A stretch of 64,000 bases of DNA from Azoarcus sp. (GCA_030656215.1 JAUSOD010000062.1:1-64000), one strand, 5' to 3'. Counted from the stretch's first letter, positions 8,587 to 18,127 are shown. Translations and numbers: made by a program. The notes: a model not told the origin generated them from the sequence alone.

Positions 8587-9966
8587 TTGAGTGCTGAACC
8601 TTCCTCCGAAACCTCTTCCGACCAGCCTGCCGCCACGGTGACGGGGTCAAGCTTCGACTCGACCGCGCAGTTCGTGGCTTGGGTGCGTGGTGCTGCGCCC
8701 TACATCCATGCTTTTCGCGGCAAGACCTTCGTCGTCGGATTTGGCGGTGAGGTCGCGGGTGGCGAACTCGCGCAAAGCCTGGCCTACGATTGCAATCTGC
8801 TGGCCGCGCTCGGTATCCGGCTGGTGCTGGTGCATGGAGCCCGTCCGCAGATCGATGCCGAGATGGCGCGTCGCGGGCTGGAGCCGCGTTTCCACAACGG
8901 TCTCAGGGTGACCGATCCGGCCTCGCTAGAATGCGTCAAGTCGGCGATGGCGGTTACCCGGGTCGAGGTCGAGGCCTTGCTGTCGCAAGGCTTGCCCAAC
9001 ACGCCGATGGCCGGTAGCTATATGCGGGTGACGGGCGGCAACTTCATCACCGCGCGCCCCTTCGGCGTGGTCGATGGCATCGACTACCAGTACACCGGCG
9101 CCGTGCGCAAGATCATTGCGGAGGAAATCAACGCCGACCTTGATCAGCAGAACGTAGTGTTGATCACCCCGCTCGGCGTGTCACCGGCAGGCGAGATCTT
9201 CAACCTGTGCATGGAAGAGGTCGCCGAGGCGGTGGCGGTGGCGGTGAAGGCCGAAAAGCTGATCTACCTTTGCGACGCGCCCGGCCTGCTGGACGAGGAG
9301 GGCAAGCTGATTGAAGCCGTGACCGCCGACCAGGCGCAGCGCCAGTTCGATGCGGGCGAGGGCTTGACCGAGGATCTGCATCTCTACCTTCCGTATGCAA
9401 TTCGTGCGGTGCGCAAGGGCGTTTCGCGCGCTCACCTGATCGACCGTGACAAGGACGGAGGCTTACTCCTCGAGTTCTTCACCCATGCCGGTGTGGGCAC
9501 CGTGGTGTCGCGCGATGCCTTGTTCCGCCTGCGCGAAGCGAGTATCGATGATGTGGCGGCGCTGGTCTCGCTGATCTCGCCGATGGAGTCCGACGGCACG
9601 CTGGTGCGGCGTGGCCGCGAATTGCTGGAACAGGAGATCGAGCGCTTCACGGTGGTCGAGCACGACGGCATGCTGGTGGGCTGTGCCGCGCTTTATCCCT
9701 TCAGCGAGGACAACGCGGCGGAGCTCGCCTGCCTGGCGGTGGTGCCGGAGTATCGTCGTGCGGGGCTGGGCGACCAGTTGCTGCGGCGTATCGAGCGGCG
9801 TGCCCGGACGCAGCGCCTGGAGCGCCTGTTCGTGCTCACCACGCGCACCGCGCACTGGTTCCGTGAGCGCGGCTTCAGCGAGATCGGTCCTGAGGCGCTG
9901 CCGCAGCAGAAGCGTGAGCTGTATAACCTGCAGCGTCGGTCCAAGGTCTTTGTAAAAGCGCTATGA
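8587..9966 (+). CDS. argA: Amino-acid N-acetyltransferase (N-acetylglutamate synthase)
   Basis: 459 aa from TTG at 8587; GTG at 8638 is a plausible later start and the N-terminal 25 residues are poorly conserved. Catalyses acetyl-CoA + glutamate to N-acetylglutamate, the first step of arginine synthesis. N-terminal amino-acid-kinase-like domain (about 30-290), beginning FVAWVRGAAPYIHAFRGKTF, binds arginine for feedback control. C-terminal GNAT domain (about 310-459) has LACLAVVPEYRRAGLGDQLL, the acetyl-CoA pyrophosphate loop. Normal length for the classical bifunctional-architecture ArgA. A stand-alone transcript with its own leader (8418-8586). Confidence 0.94.
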   Translation: MSAEPSSETSSDQPAATVTGSSFDSTAQFVAWVRGAAPYIHAFRGKTFVVGFGGEVAGGELAQSLAYDCNLLAALGIRLVLVHGARPQIDAEMARRGLEPRFHNGLRVTDPASLECVKSAMAVTRVEVEALLSQGLPNTPMAGSYMRVTGGNFITARPFGVVDGIDYQYTGAVRKIIAEEINADLDQQNVVLITPLGVSPAGEIFNLCMEEVAEAVAVAVKAEKLIYLCDAPGLLDEEGKLIEAVTADQAQRQFDAGEGLTEDLHLYLPYAIRAVRKGVSRAHLIDRDKDGGLLLEFFTHAGVGTVVSRDALFRLREASIDDVAALVSLISPMESDGTLVRRGRELLEQEIERFTVVEHDGMLVGCAALYPFSEDNAAELACLAVVPEYRRAGLGDQLLRRIERRARTQRLERLFVLTTRTAHWFRERGFSEIGPEALPQQKRELYNLQRRSKVFVKAL

Positions 9967-10024
9967 AGCCGGTCCTTCACCTATTCATGTCAGCGTGGCG
10001 CTTGCCTGTGCGGCTGGAGCGCAG

Positions 10025-11449
10025 GTGGTGAGCCTGTCGCGCTTCTGGCGCGCGTCCACTTCCCGGGCTGCCGACAAAGCAGCGACCACCGAACTGGAGT
10101 TGCTCCGCAGTGTGGTCGAAGGCATTCACGGCATCGAGGTGCTGTTCGGTGCCGCCGGTGAGTTGTGCTGGATCAGTCCTTCGGTCGAGCGACTCACGGC
10201 CCGCCCGCCGACCAGTTTTCTGAGCGCGGAAGATCCACTTGCGCTGCTTGTGCATCCGTCGGATCTGGCTTATTGCCGGCGGGTGATGGGCGAGGTGCTG
10301 GAGTCGGGTGAAGCGCGCGATTTCGAACTTCGCCTCCATTGCGACGATGGCGGAATCAACTGGGTGGCCTGCCACTGGCGTGCACTGCGTGACCGGCAAG
10401 GCTCCGTGAGCGGTGTACGCCTGTCGGCGGAGGACATTCAGGCACGCAAGGAAACTGAATACACGCTGCTCGAGACGGTGGCCGAGCTCCGTCGTGCCCA
10501 GGCCCTGCGCGAGCACTATCTCTCGCGCAGCAATGACGAGCGCCATCGTTTGTCTGCCCTGCTCAATGTGATCCGGCTGGGTATCCTGTTCATCGACCGC
10601 GATCACCGGGTGCTCTACTACAATCGCGCGATGCTCGATCTGTGGGCCTACCCGCCCGATGAGAACCTTATCGGCGTGCGCGACATCGTGTTGCAGAGCA
10701 CCGTGACGCCACTGCTGGCGTCGCCTGCGGAATACCTTGCCCACATCGAGTCGGTCATTCACTGTCCGACCGTCAGTGAGCCCTACGAAATCCACTTCAA
10801 GGATGGCCGGGTGGTGACCGATTTGTCGGCGGTGGTTGAGGGCGGGCAGGACGGACGTGGCATTGGTCGCGTATGGATCTACGAAGACGTCACCGAGCGC
10901 CGCCGTGTCGCACAGCAGTTGGTGGCGCTTGCCGAGCGCGATCCGCTGACCAATCTGTTCAACCGCCGTCGCTTCCACGAGGAGTTGGAGCGCCTGCTTG
11001 CCGACGCCGCGCGGCGCGAGGTCGCGGTCGGCTTGCTCACGTTTGATCTCGACGGATTCAAGCCGATCAACGACCAGTACGGTCATCAGGCAGGCGATGA
11101 GGTATTGGTCGGCCTGGCCGAGGGGGTGCGACGCATCGTCCGGCGCAATGAGATGTTCTTTCGCCTGGGCGGGGATGAGTTTGCGGTTCTGGTTGCCGAC
11201 GCAAGTGCGGAGGCCCTGGCGGAACTTGCCACCCGACTTGTCGAGGGCATTGCCGCGATGCAGTTTCGATTTGGTGACAAGACGGTGGGCGTCAGTGCCA
11301 GCATTGGTGTTGCCTGTTTCCCGCAGCACGGTACGGACGGTGAGGCTTTGATGGCCGCGGCCGATGCGGCGATGTACCGGGCCAAGGCCGGCGGGCGAAA
11401 TCGCTGGATGTCGGCCGCGAGCGCAGCGGATAAAACAGGCCGCTGTTAG
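10025..11449 (+). CDS. PAS-domain diguanylate cyclase with altered I-site
   Basis: 474 aa from GTG at 10025, preferred because GGAG lies at 10016-10019; GTG at 10028 is equally possible. No signal peptide or membrane segment, so cytoplasmic. Two PAS-type segments (about residues 30-145 and 170-285), the second with NVIRLGILFIDRDHRVLYYNRAMLDL in pieces, then a GGDEF domain (about 300-470) with LTNLFNRRRFHEE and the intact active site RLGGDEF. It should make cyclic di-GMP from two GTP. Five residues before GGDEF, where the inhibitory RxxD I-site usually sits, it reads RRNE, so product inhibition may be weak. The sensory ligand is unknown. Not obviously in an operon; yggX follows 48 bp later. 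Confidence 0.88.
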   Translation: MVSLSRFWRASTSRAADKAATTELELLRSVVEGIHGIEVLFGAAGELCWISPSVERLTARPPTSFLSAEDPLALLVHPSDLAYCRRVMGEVLESGEARDFELRLHCDDGGINWVACHWRALRDRQGSVSGVRLSAEDIQARKETEYTLLETVAELRRAQALREHYLSRSNDERHRLSALLNVIRLGILFIDRDHRVLYYNRAMLDLWAYPPDENLIGVRDIVLQSTVTPLLASPAEYLAHIESVIHCPTVSEPYEIHFKDGRVVTDLSAVVEGGQDGRGIGRVWIYEDVTERRRVAQQLVALAERDPLTNLFNRRRFHEELERLLADAARREVAVGLLTFDLDGFKPINDQYGHQAGDEVLVGLAEGVRRIVRRNEMFFRLGGDEFAVLVADASAEALAELATRLVEGIAAMQFRFGDKTVGVSASIGVACFPQHGTDGEALMAAADAAMYRAKAGGRNRWMSAASAADKTGRC

Positions 11450-11497
11450 AATGAAGCCCTGAATTTCGACAACCCCAATTGCAGAGAGGATTGAACG

Positions 11498-11770
11498 ATG
11501 GCCCGTATGGTCAATTGCGTGAAGCTCGGTCGGGAGGCCGAAGGCCTTGATCTGCCGCCGGTTCCGGGCGAACTTGGCAAGCGGATCTACGCCAGTGTGT
11601 CGAAGGAGGCGTGGCAGCAGTGGGTGAAATACCAGACCATGCTGATCAACGAGAACCGACTCAACCTGATGGATGCGCGTGCTCGCAAGTACCTCGCCGA
11701 GCAGATGGAAAAACACTTCTTCGAGGGCGGCGCGGACCAGGTGACGGGGTACGTACCGCCTGCTCAGTAA
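11498..11770 (+). CDS. yggX: Probable Fe(2+)-trafficking / oxidative-damage protection protein
   Basis: 90 aa, the usual length. Starts [17 protein letters not shown] with the conserved Cys7, followed by [20 protein letters not shown] and the family C-terminus EKHFFEGG. YggX proteins protect Fe-S enzymes from oxidants and are thought to take part in iron handling. A ribosome site (GAGAGGA) precedes the ATG. The gene ends 42 bp before a strong terminator. Confidence 0.96.
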   Translation: MARMVNCVKLGREAEGLDLPPVPGELGKRIYASVSKEAWQQWVKYQTMLINENRLNLMDARARKYLAEQMEKHFFEGGADQVTGYVPPAQ

Positions 11771-11812
11771 GCGGGGCCAAGTGGCTCGAGCCTGCCGCGA
11801 GCAGGTCGAATG

Positions 11813-11845
11813 AAAAAAGGGATGGTCCATGACCATCCCTTTTTT
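11813..11845. terminator. Bidirectional intrinsic terminator between yggX and phoU
   Basis: A perfect 15-bp inverted repeat AAAAAAGGGATGGTC / GACCATCCCTTTTTT with a 3-nt loop (11828-11830). T-tracts occur on both strands, serving the convergent yggX (+) and phoU (-) transcripts. Confidence 0.93.
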
Positions 11846-11859
11846 ATCGCTGGTCTTGC

Positions 11860-12570
11860 TCAGCGCTTCGGGCTGGCGCCCTCTGCTACAACCGATTTTG
11901 CGTAGCGCACGTCGCGCCCCTGCACCAGATACACGACATACTCGGCGACATTCTTCGAGTGGTCTCCGATGCGCTCGATGGCTTTGGCAATGAACAGGAC
12001 CTCCAGACTGTTGGAGATCGTACGCGGGTCTTCCATCATGAACGTGATCAGCTGGCGCATGGTGCCCTTGAAGCAGGCATCCACCTCTTCGTCCTGCTTG
12101 CTGATCGCGGTCCAGTTCGATGCGTCCGCGCGGGCAAAGCTGTCGAGCGCGCTGCGCAGCATGTCAAGCGCCAGCCCGGCGGAGTAACCCAGGTCGATGC
12201 GCAGGGCGAACGGCGTCTCGCCCGAATGCAGGCGCTTGGCGGCCTTGGCGATTTTCTTGGCCTCGTCACCGATGCGCTCCAGATCCGCAATCGACTTGAT
12301 CACGGTCATCACCAGGCGCAGGTCTACAGCGGCGGGCTGGCGTTTGGCGATGATCTGGTTGCAGTCCTCATCAAGCTCGATTTCGAGCAGGTTGATGCGG
12401 TGGTCGCCTTCGATCACACGTTCGAGCAGGGCAATATTGCCGGTCTTAAGTCCTTCCAGCGCGTTGGCAACCTGGGTTTCCACCAGGCCACCCATCTGCA
12501 GTACGCCGGTGCGGATTGTTTCCAGTTCGGTATCGAACTGCTTGTGGGTATGTTCGGTCATTTTTGGCAT
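11860..12570 (-). CDS. phoU: Phosphate-specific transport system accessory protein
   Basis: 236 aa. Two repeated PhoU three-helix domains, each with the acidic metal-binding pattern: ADLERIGDEAKKIA in the first (about residue 95) and KAIERIGDHSKNVAEYVVYL in the second (about 200). PhoU represses the PhoR-PhoB phosphate-starvation response and restrains Pst uptake. No pst or phoBR gene lies nearby, so it is an orphan locus, followed by rpiA upstream on the same strand. Start at 12570, with a weak GGAT ribosome site; Met4 (12561) is an alternative. Confidence 0.95.
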   Translation of the reverse strand: MPKMTEHTHKQFDTELETIRTGVLQMGGLVETQVANALEGLKTGNIALLERVIEGDHRINLLEIELDEDCNQIIAKRQPAAVDLRLVMTVIKSIADLERIGDEAKKIAKAAKRLHSGETPFALRIDLGYSAGLALDMLRSALDSFARADASNWTAISKQDEEVDACFKGTMRQLITFMMEDPRTISNSLEVLFIAKAIERIGDHSKNVAEYVVYLVQGRDVRYAKSVVAEGASPKR

Positions 12571-12621
12571 GGCGGTATCCAGGAAGGCAACAGGCTAACA
12601 GGTCCGAATTACGGTTTTGTG

Positions 12622-13284
12622 TCAGCTTCGAACCTGACGCTCGACACCGGTTGCGGCGGCGAGCAGCAGGACATCGGCGCCACGGCGGGCGAACAGGCCG
12701 TTGGTGACCACGCCGACGATCTGGTTCAGCGCGGTTTCCATTGCCACGGGGTCCTTGATCGACAGACCATGCACGTCGATGATCAGGTTGCCGTTGTCGG
12801 TGATGAAGCCCTCGCGCAGCCGGGGGGATCCGCCGAGTCTTGCCAGTTCGCGGGCGACGTGGGCGCGCGCCATCGGGACGACCTCGACGGGCAGCGGGAA
12901 GCGGCCGAGGGTCGCGACCTTCTTGCTCGCATCACAGATGCAGATGAAACGCTGCGAAACCGCCGCCACGATTTTTTCGCGGGTCAGTGCGCCGCCGCCG
13001 CCCTTGATCATGCAGAAACCGTCGTCGATCTCGTCCGCGCCGTCCACATAGACCGGAATTTCCTCGATATCGTCAAGGCTGAACAAGGGGATGCCATGGG
13101 CGGCAAGGCGCTGCGAACTGGCCTCCGAGCTCGAAATCGCGCCTCGGATTCGATCACGCATGCCTGCAAGTCCGTCAATGAAATGATTCACCGTCGAGCC
13201 TGTTCCGACACCAACGATGCTGTCCTCCACAACATCCTGCAGTGCGGCCAGCGCCGCGGCCTTCTTGAGTTCGTCCTGAGTCAT
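12622..13284 (-). CDS. rpiA: Ribose-5-phosphate isomerase A
   Basis: 220 aa, normal length. Interconverts ribose-5-phosphate and ribulose-5-phosphate. Motifs: VGVGTGSTV (phosphate binding), VDGADEID with catalytic Asp residues, [11 protein letters not shown] with the catalytic Glu, and the C-terminal [17 protein letters not shown]. It supplies or drains the ribulose-5-phosphate used by phosphoribulokinase elsewhere in this window. Between phoU and moeA on the minus strand. Confidence 0.97.
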   Translation of the reverse strand: MTQDELKKAAALAALQDVVEDSIVGVGTGSTVNHFIDGLAGMRDRIRGAISSSEASSQRLAAHGIPLFSLDDIEEIPVYVDGADEIDDGFCMIKGGGGALTREKIVAAVSQRFICICDASKKVATLGRFPLPVEVVPMARAHVARELARLGGSPRLREGFITDNGNLIIDVHGLSIKDPVAMETALNQIVGVVTNGLFARRGADVLLLAAATGVERQVRS

Positions 13285-13330
13285 GGTGGGGTCCGTTTTC
13301 TTGGGTGTAAAAGGCGCTCAGATGAGGAGC

Positions 13331-14581
13331 TCAGACGAGCCCGTCAAAGGGTTGTACGAGGACGCGCTCGCCGGCTTGCACGCCGATGCAGTCTTCGGGC
13401 AGCACGATGAAGCAGTCGGCCTCCGACATCGAGCGCAGGATGCCGGAGCCCTGGGCGCCGGCCTGGGCCACGCTTATCCGTCCGTCCGTCCGTGACATGC
13501 GGCCGCGCAGGTACTCGCAGCGGCCAGCCTGTTTGCGGATGGTGTCGGTACAAATGACTTCGAACAGTCCGGGTGCCGGCAGCGGCGAGACGCCCATCAG
13601 CTTGAGCAGGGCATCCTGCACGAACTGGTAGAAAGTGACCAGGACGGCCACCGGATTGCCGGGCAGGCCGAACAGCCGCGCATTGCCAATGCGCCCGAAG
13701 GCCATCGGGCGCCCCGGCTTGATCGCCAGCTTCCAGAACGACACCTCGCCCATCCGCGTCATCATCTCGCGGATGAAGTCGGCTTCGCCGACTGAGACGC
13801 CACCGCTGGTGATGATGACGTCCGCTGCCTGCGCGGCGTCGGCAAAGGCGGCTTCGAGCGCGCTCGGATTGTCCGCGACGACGCCCATGTCGATGAGCTC
13901 GCAGCCCAGTCGGCTGAGCGCTCCGTAGAGCGTGTAGCGGTTGCTGTCGTAGACCTGCCCGGGAGCCAGGGGGCGGCCGATGGTGGCGATTTCGTCGCCA
14001 GTGGAGAAAAAGGCCACCCGCAATCGACGGTGAACGATGATCTCTGCGATGCCGAGCGAAGCGATCAGACCCAGTTCGGCAGGGCCGCAGCGGCTGCCTG
14101 CTGCCAGTGCGGTGCCACCAAGGGCAAGGTCTTCTCCCGCGCGGCGCAGGTTCTGGCCTGCGCGCTGTCCGGGTGGGACGAACACCCGATTGTCCTCGCG
14201 GCGCACCACTTCCTGCACCACGATGGTGTCAGCGCCTTCGGGAATTTCGGCGCCGGTCATGATGCGGGCGGCCTGCCCGAGGCCAACGATGCCGGAGAAG
14301 GGCTTGCCGGCGAATGCGGTGCCGACGACCGTAAGCGCGCTATCCGCGCCGGCAGCCAGATCGGCTGCACGCACCGCATAGCCATCCATCGCCGAGTTGT
14401 CGTGCGCCGGTACGTTGCACGGTGCGATCACATCCTCGGCCAGGATGCGGCCCAGCGCACTGCGTACGGCGACGCGCTCCCAGCCGATGACCGGCTCGAT
14501 GGATTCAAGGATCGCGCTGCGTGCGTCGGCAACGCTGAGGAAGTTGCGGCCGGGATCGCCGCCTGTCGCTGGCTGGTTCAT
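13331..14581 (-). CDS. moeA: Molybdopterin molybdenumtransferase
   Basis: 416 aa from the ATG at 14581 (homology starts nearby; an upstream ATG at 14617 is also in frame). Inserts molybdate into adenylated molybdopterin to complete the molybdenum cofactor. Motifs: NVPAHDNSAMDGYAVR, TGAEIPEGADTIVVQEV, TSGGVSVGEADF and GLPGNPVAVLVTF, in the standard MoeA domain order. Molybdoenzymes such as nitrate reductase are expected in a Rhodocyclales cell. moeB lies 15 kb away in this window. Confidence 0.96.
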   Translation of the reverse strand: MNQPATGGDPGRNFLSVADARSAILESIEPVIGWERVAVRSALGRILAEDVIAPCNVPAHDNSAMDGYAVRAADLAAGADSALTVVGTAFAGKPFSGIVGLGQAARIMTGAEIPEGADTIVVQEVVRREDNRVFVPPGQRAGQNLRRAGEDLALGGTALAAGSRCGPAELGLIASLGIAEIIVHRRLRVAFFSTGDEIATIGRPLAPGQVYDSNRYTLYGALSRLGCELIDMGVVADNPSALEAAFADAAQAADVIITSGGVSVGEADFIREMMTRMGEVSFWKLAIKPGRPMAFGRIGNARLFGLPGNPVAVLVTFYQFVQDALLKLMGVSPLPAPGLFEVICTDTIRKQAGRCEYLRGRMSRTDGRISVAQAGAQGSGILRSMSEADCFIVLPEDCIGVQAGERVLVQPFDGLV

Positions 14582-14614
14582 CTGCAATATCCGGGAACAG
14601 GAGTCCGCTGTGGT

Positions 14615-14645
14615 CATTGCAGTGCATTTTCACACATTGCAGTGC
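14615..14645. repeat. 11-bp direct repeat upstream of moeA
   Basis: CATTGCAGTGC occurs at 14615-14625 and 14635-14645, 20 bp apart (about two helical turns). The first copy contains the near-palindrome TGCAGTGCA, shared with the argA upstream region. It lies at -35 to -65 relative to the moeA ATG. Candidate regulator site; no known regulator can be named. Confidence 0.4.
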
Positions 14646-14728
14646 GGTCCGTGATGTGGTCCCGCAGCAGCCAGCTTGTTCGTGGTCATCGAGGCAGTTA
14701 AGCCGCTTTGAAACAAGGGCCCCGGGAC

Positions 14729-14758
14729 AAAAAAAGAGGGGCGGACAGGCCGCCCCTC
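14729..14758 (-). terminator. Intrinsic terminator of the cytochrome c4 gene
   Basis: Stem GAGGGGCGG (14736-14744) / CCGCCCCTC (14750-14758), 5-nt loop. On the minus strand it is followed by seven T (A-run 14729-14735). Confidence 0.9.
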
Positions 14759-14780
14759 TCTTCAAACCTGAAGAAATCGA

Positions 14781-15407
14781 TCAGCGCAGGCCGGCAGCGT
14801 AGTCGGCCACGGCTTTCATTTCCGGATCGGTCATCTTGATCGCGATCATGCGCATCATGCTGGCCGGATCGTTTGCCCGAACGCCATCACGGAAACCCTT
14901 GAGCTGGGCTTCGGTGTAATCGGCGAACTGCCCGGCGATTGCCGGATACTGGGCAGGCATGCCGGCGCCGGCGGGGCCGTGGCAGGCCGCACAGGCAGGC
15001 ACACCCTTGGAGGGAATGCCGGCGCGCCAGATCGTCTGGCCCCTCTCGATGGTTTCCAGGTTCTTCGCCGCTTCAGGTTCCAGCTTCTGGGATGCGTAAT
15101 ATTGGGCCAAGCCCAGCATGTCGCTTTCTTCGAGGCTGGCAACCATTGCTCCCATCACGGCATTTTCGCGTACAGGGGGCTTGCCGTTCCAGCCCTTGAA
15201 CTCGCGCAATTGCTTGAAGAGGTATTCAGGGTGCTGACCCGCAATCTTCGGGTTTGCCGACAGCTGGCTGTTGCCGTCTGCCATATGGCAGGCTGCACAG
15301 ATCGTTTCAGCGGTCTGTTTTGCCTTGGCCAGGTCGGGTGCCTGATCCTGGGCCTGGAGGCTGCCTGCGACCAGCAGCAGCGAGAGCAGCAGGGAACGCT
15401 TGATCAT
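14781..15407 (-). CDS. Dihaem cytochrome c4
   Basis: 208 aa. Sec signal peptide (MIKRSLLLSLLLVAGSLQAQ), then two homologous cytochrome c domains, each with a CAACH haem site (about residues 37-41 and 138-142). Distal Met ligands are likely in the VMGAMVASL and MMRMIAIKM segments. Periplasmic electron carrier between the bc1 complex and terminal oxidases or denitrification enzymes. Divergent from engB, an arrangement familiar in beta- and gammaproteobacteria. Full length, terminated by its own hairpin. Confidence 0.94.
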   Translation of the reverse strand: MIKRSLLLSLLLVAGSLQAQDQAPDLAKAKQTAETICAACHMADGNSQLSANPKIAGQHPEYLFKQLREFKGWNGKPPVRENAVMGAMVASLEESDMLGLAQYYASQKLEPEAAKNLETIERGQTIWRAGIPSKGVPACAACHGPAGAGMPAQYPAIAGQFADYTEAQLKGFRDGVRANDPASMMRMIAIKMTDPEMKAVADYAAGLR

Positions 15408-15429
15408 GATGTCCTCGGAAAGCCGTGAG

Positions 15430-15460
15430 TTATTGTCTCAAAACGCGGTATTCTATATCA
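15430..15460. promoter_or_regulatory. Divergent promoter region, cytochrome c4 / engB
   Basis: AT-rich patch in a GC-rich background. Minus strand TAGAAT (15455-15450) is a good -10 for cytochrome c4; on the plus strand TTGTCT and TATATC (15 bp apart) could serve engB. -35 matches are weak. Confidence 0.3.
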
Positions 15461-15527
15461 CGAAACACTTGTTGCGCGACGCAATGAGGGTTTTTACCCT
15501 GCACAACGGCCTTTGCGCCTCTTTTCA

Positions 15528-16205
15528 ATGCCTATCTTTCGCAACGCACAATTCGAAATCTCGATTGCCAAACCTTCCGGACTGCCGGCACCCAATGGGC
15601 CGGAGATCGCCTTTGCCGGACGCTCGAACGCCGGAAAGTCCAGTGCAATCAACACGCTGGCGGGGCATGTAAGGCTCGCTTACGTATCCAAGACGCCTGG
15701 ACGCACGCAGCTTATCAATTTTTTTCGCCTCAACTGCGGAGCCGTCCTGGTCGACTTGCCCGGTTACGGTTATGCCGCCGTGCCCGAAAAAGTGCGTCGT
15801 GACTGGGGCGCACTGATTGAAGTCTATCTGAAAGAGCGCGAAAGCCTGATCGGGTTGGTGTTGATGATGGATTCGCGCCACCCGATGACAGAGCTCGACC
15901 GCCAGATGATAGGCTGGTTTGCCCCTTCCGGGCGACCGATTCACGTGCTGCTGACCAAGAGCGACAAGCTGTCCCGTGGGCCTGCCAAGGCCACTCTGCT
16001 TGCCGTACGAAAGGAATTGTCCGCTTATGGTCCGCAGCTTACGGTGCAGCTTTTCTCCAGCCTGAAGAAGACCGGTGTCGAGGAGTGCGAGGCGATCGTG
16101 ACCGACTGGTTGGGGCTCGGTGAGCCGAAGACGGGCGACGTGGTGGATTCGTCAGCAACCGGGGCCGCGCAAACAGGGGCCGCAGAAACAAAAACCCCCG
16201 GCTAA
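15528..16205 (+). CDS. engB: Ribosome-biogenesis GTP-binding protein EngB/YihA
   Basis: 225 aa from the ATG at 15528. TRAFAC-class GTPase needed for 50S assembly and cell division. G1 GRSNAGKSS, G2 region KTPGRTQ, G3 DLPGYG, G4 TKSD, and G5 in the SSLKK segment are all present. The C-terminal ~25 residues are Ala/Thr/Gly-rich and likely disordered. The stop codon lies inside a minus-strand-facing terminator hairpin. Divergent from cytochrome c4. Confidence 0.96.
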   Translation: MPIFRNAQFEISIAKPSGLPAPNGPEIAFAGRSNAGKSSAINTLAGHVRLAYVSKTPGRTQLINFFRLNCGAVLVDLPGYGYAAVPEKVRRDWGALIEVYLKERESLIGLVLMMDSRHPMTELDRQMIGWFAPSGRPIHVLLTKSDKLSRGPAKATLLAVRKELSAYGPQLTVQLFSSLKKTGVEECEAIVTDWLGLGEPKTGDVVDSSATGAAQTGAAETKTPG

Positions 16206-16220
16206 GGGGGAGGCCGGGGG
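16190..16220 (-). terminator. Minus-strand terminator hairpin over the engB stop codon
   Basis: Stem CCCCCGGC (16195-16202) / GCCGGGGG (16213-16220), 10-nt loop holding the engB TAA. T-tract only on the minus strand (A-run 16190-16194). It lies just beyond a second minus-strand terminator and would act as a backup to it. Confidence 0.65.
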
Positions 16221-16221
16221 T

Positions 16222-16330
16222 GAAAAAATGCCTCGAGGTGTCGAGGCCCCGCTCAGGGAGGTGAAGCGGGAGATGGCTTGCACCATCTGCCTGTTCTGAG
16301 AGAGGGGCGGGCAGGAAGTTCCACCTCAAG
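16222..16330 (-). ncRNA. Candidate structured small RNA with an anti-Shine-Dalgarno loop
   Basis: Four consecutive hairpins can be drawn on the minus strand, in transcript order: CTGCC/GGCAG (16310-16314 with 16287-16291); AGATGG/CCATCT (16283-16288 with 16271-16276); CCCGCT/AGCGGG (16265-16270 with 16248-16253), loop TCACCTCCCTG; and GCCTCGA/TCGAGGC (16241-16247 with 16230-16236) followed by ATTTTTT, a textbook intrinsic terminator. The third loop contains UCACCUCC, identical to the anti-Shine-Dalgarno end of 16S rRNA. No plus-strand gene uses this terminator. The 5' end is uncertain, and no convincing promoter was seen within 16330-16410. Family unknown; cuckoo-type RNAs with CCUCC loops are an analogy only. 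Confidence 0.5.
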
Positions 16331-16380
16331 TCGTTACCATTTGTTTTGACCCGTTCTATTGTCTCGATCGATGGGTCTGA

Positions 16381-17421
<1,041 letters not shown>

Positions 17422-17457
17422 GAGACTGCCGCGCTTGCGGCGTACTGCGCCAGACTG

Positions 17458-18105
17458 CTACCCAAACAGGCCGCCGGCTGCCCGGCGCAGTTTGAGAATC
17501 GAGCTGATTTTCACGTCCACATAAGCCGGGTGGCGGGTGCCGCGACCCACCAGCACCGTACGCATGCCCAGCTGACGAGCAGTGCGCAGATTGACCGCGG
17601 TGTCTTCGATCATGATGCAGCGTCGCGGGTTGAGGCGATAGCGTCGGATGATCCGGCGGTAGGCTGCCATGCCCGGCTTGGGTTGAAAGGCGAGCGCCTC
17701 GATGCCGACCACCGCATCGAACAGGTTGCGAATTCCCATGACGTCGAGCACCGATTCGGCGTAGGCGCGCGGTGCGTTGGAAAACACGATCTTGCGCCCC
17801 GGCATTTTTTTCAGCATGCCCTTGAGCGCACGATCGAATACCACGATCTTGTGCAAATGCTCGAAATTGTGCGTCTCGCGCAGGAAATGCTGCGGGTCGG
17901 TGGCGTGGTGCCGTACCAGTCCCAGCAGCGTGGCGCCGTACTGATGCCAGTACCTGTTGCGCAGTGCGTTGGCGTCCTCGGTGCTGAGCGCCAGATGCCG
18001 CTCCAGGTAGGCCGTCATGCTGCGGTTGATGTGCGGAAAGATGTGCGGGGTGGCGTTGTGCAGCGTGTTGTCGAGATCGAACAGCCAGACGGGAGCTGCA
18101 GTCAT
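17458..18105 (-). CDS. HAD-family pyrimidine 5'-nucleotidase-like hydrolase
   Basis: 215 aa from the ATG at 18105; the open frame continues upstream but homology starts at VWLFDLDNTLHNA. HAD motif I FDLDNTLHN, motif II VFSNAPRAY, Lys in FQPKPGMAAY and motif IV CIMIEDTAVNLRTA are intact. Related to the SDT1/phm8-like pyrimidine 5'-nucleotidases, which hydrolyse UMP, CMP or other small phosphoesters; the true substrate is not determinable. It lies 22 bp after bioC on the same strand and may be co-transcribed with bioB-bioC. Convergent with hemB. Confidence 0.85.
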   Translation of the reverse strand: MTAAPVWLFDLDNTLHNATPHIFPHINRSMTAYLERHLALSTEDANALRNRYWHQYGATLLGLVRHHATDPQHFLRETHNFEHLHKIVVFDRALKGMLKKMPGRKIVFSNAPRAYAESVLDVMGIRNLFDAVVGIEALAFQPKPGMAAYRRIIRRYRLNPRRCIMIEDTAVNLRTARQLGMRTVLVGRGTRHPAYVDVKISSILKLRRAAGGLFG

Positions 18106-18127
18106 GTGGGGGTTCCGATGGTGCGAT

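Noticed and set aside
9977-11836. A 619-codon minus-strand open frame opposite the diguanylate cyclase and yggX
   Set aside because: It spans two well-supported plus-strand genes and a terminator, and shows no domain. Treated as a shadow.
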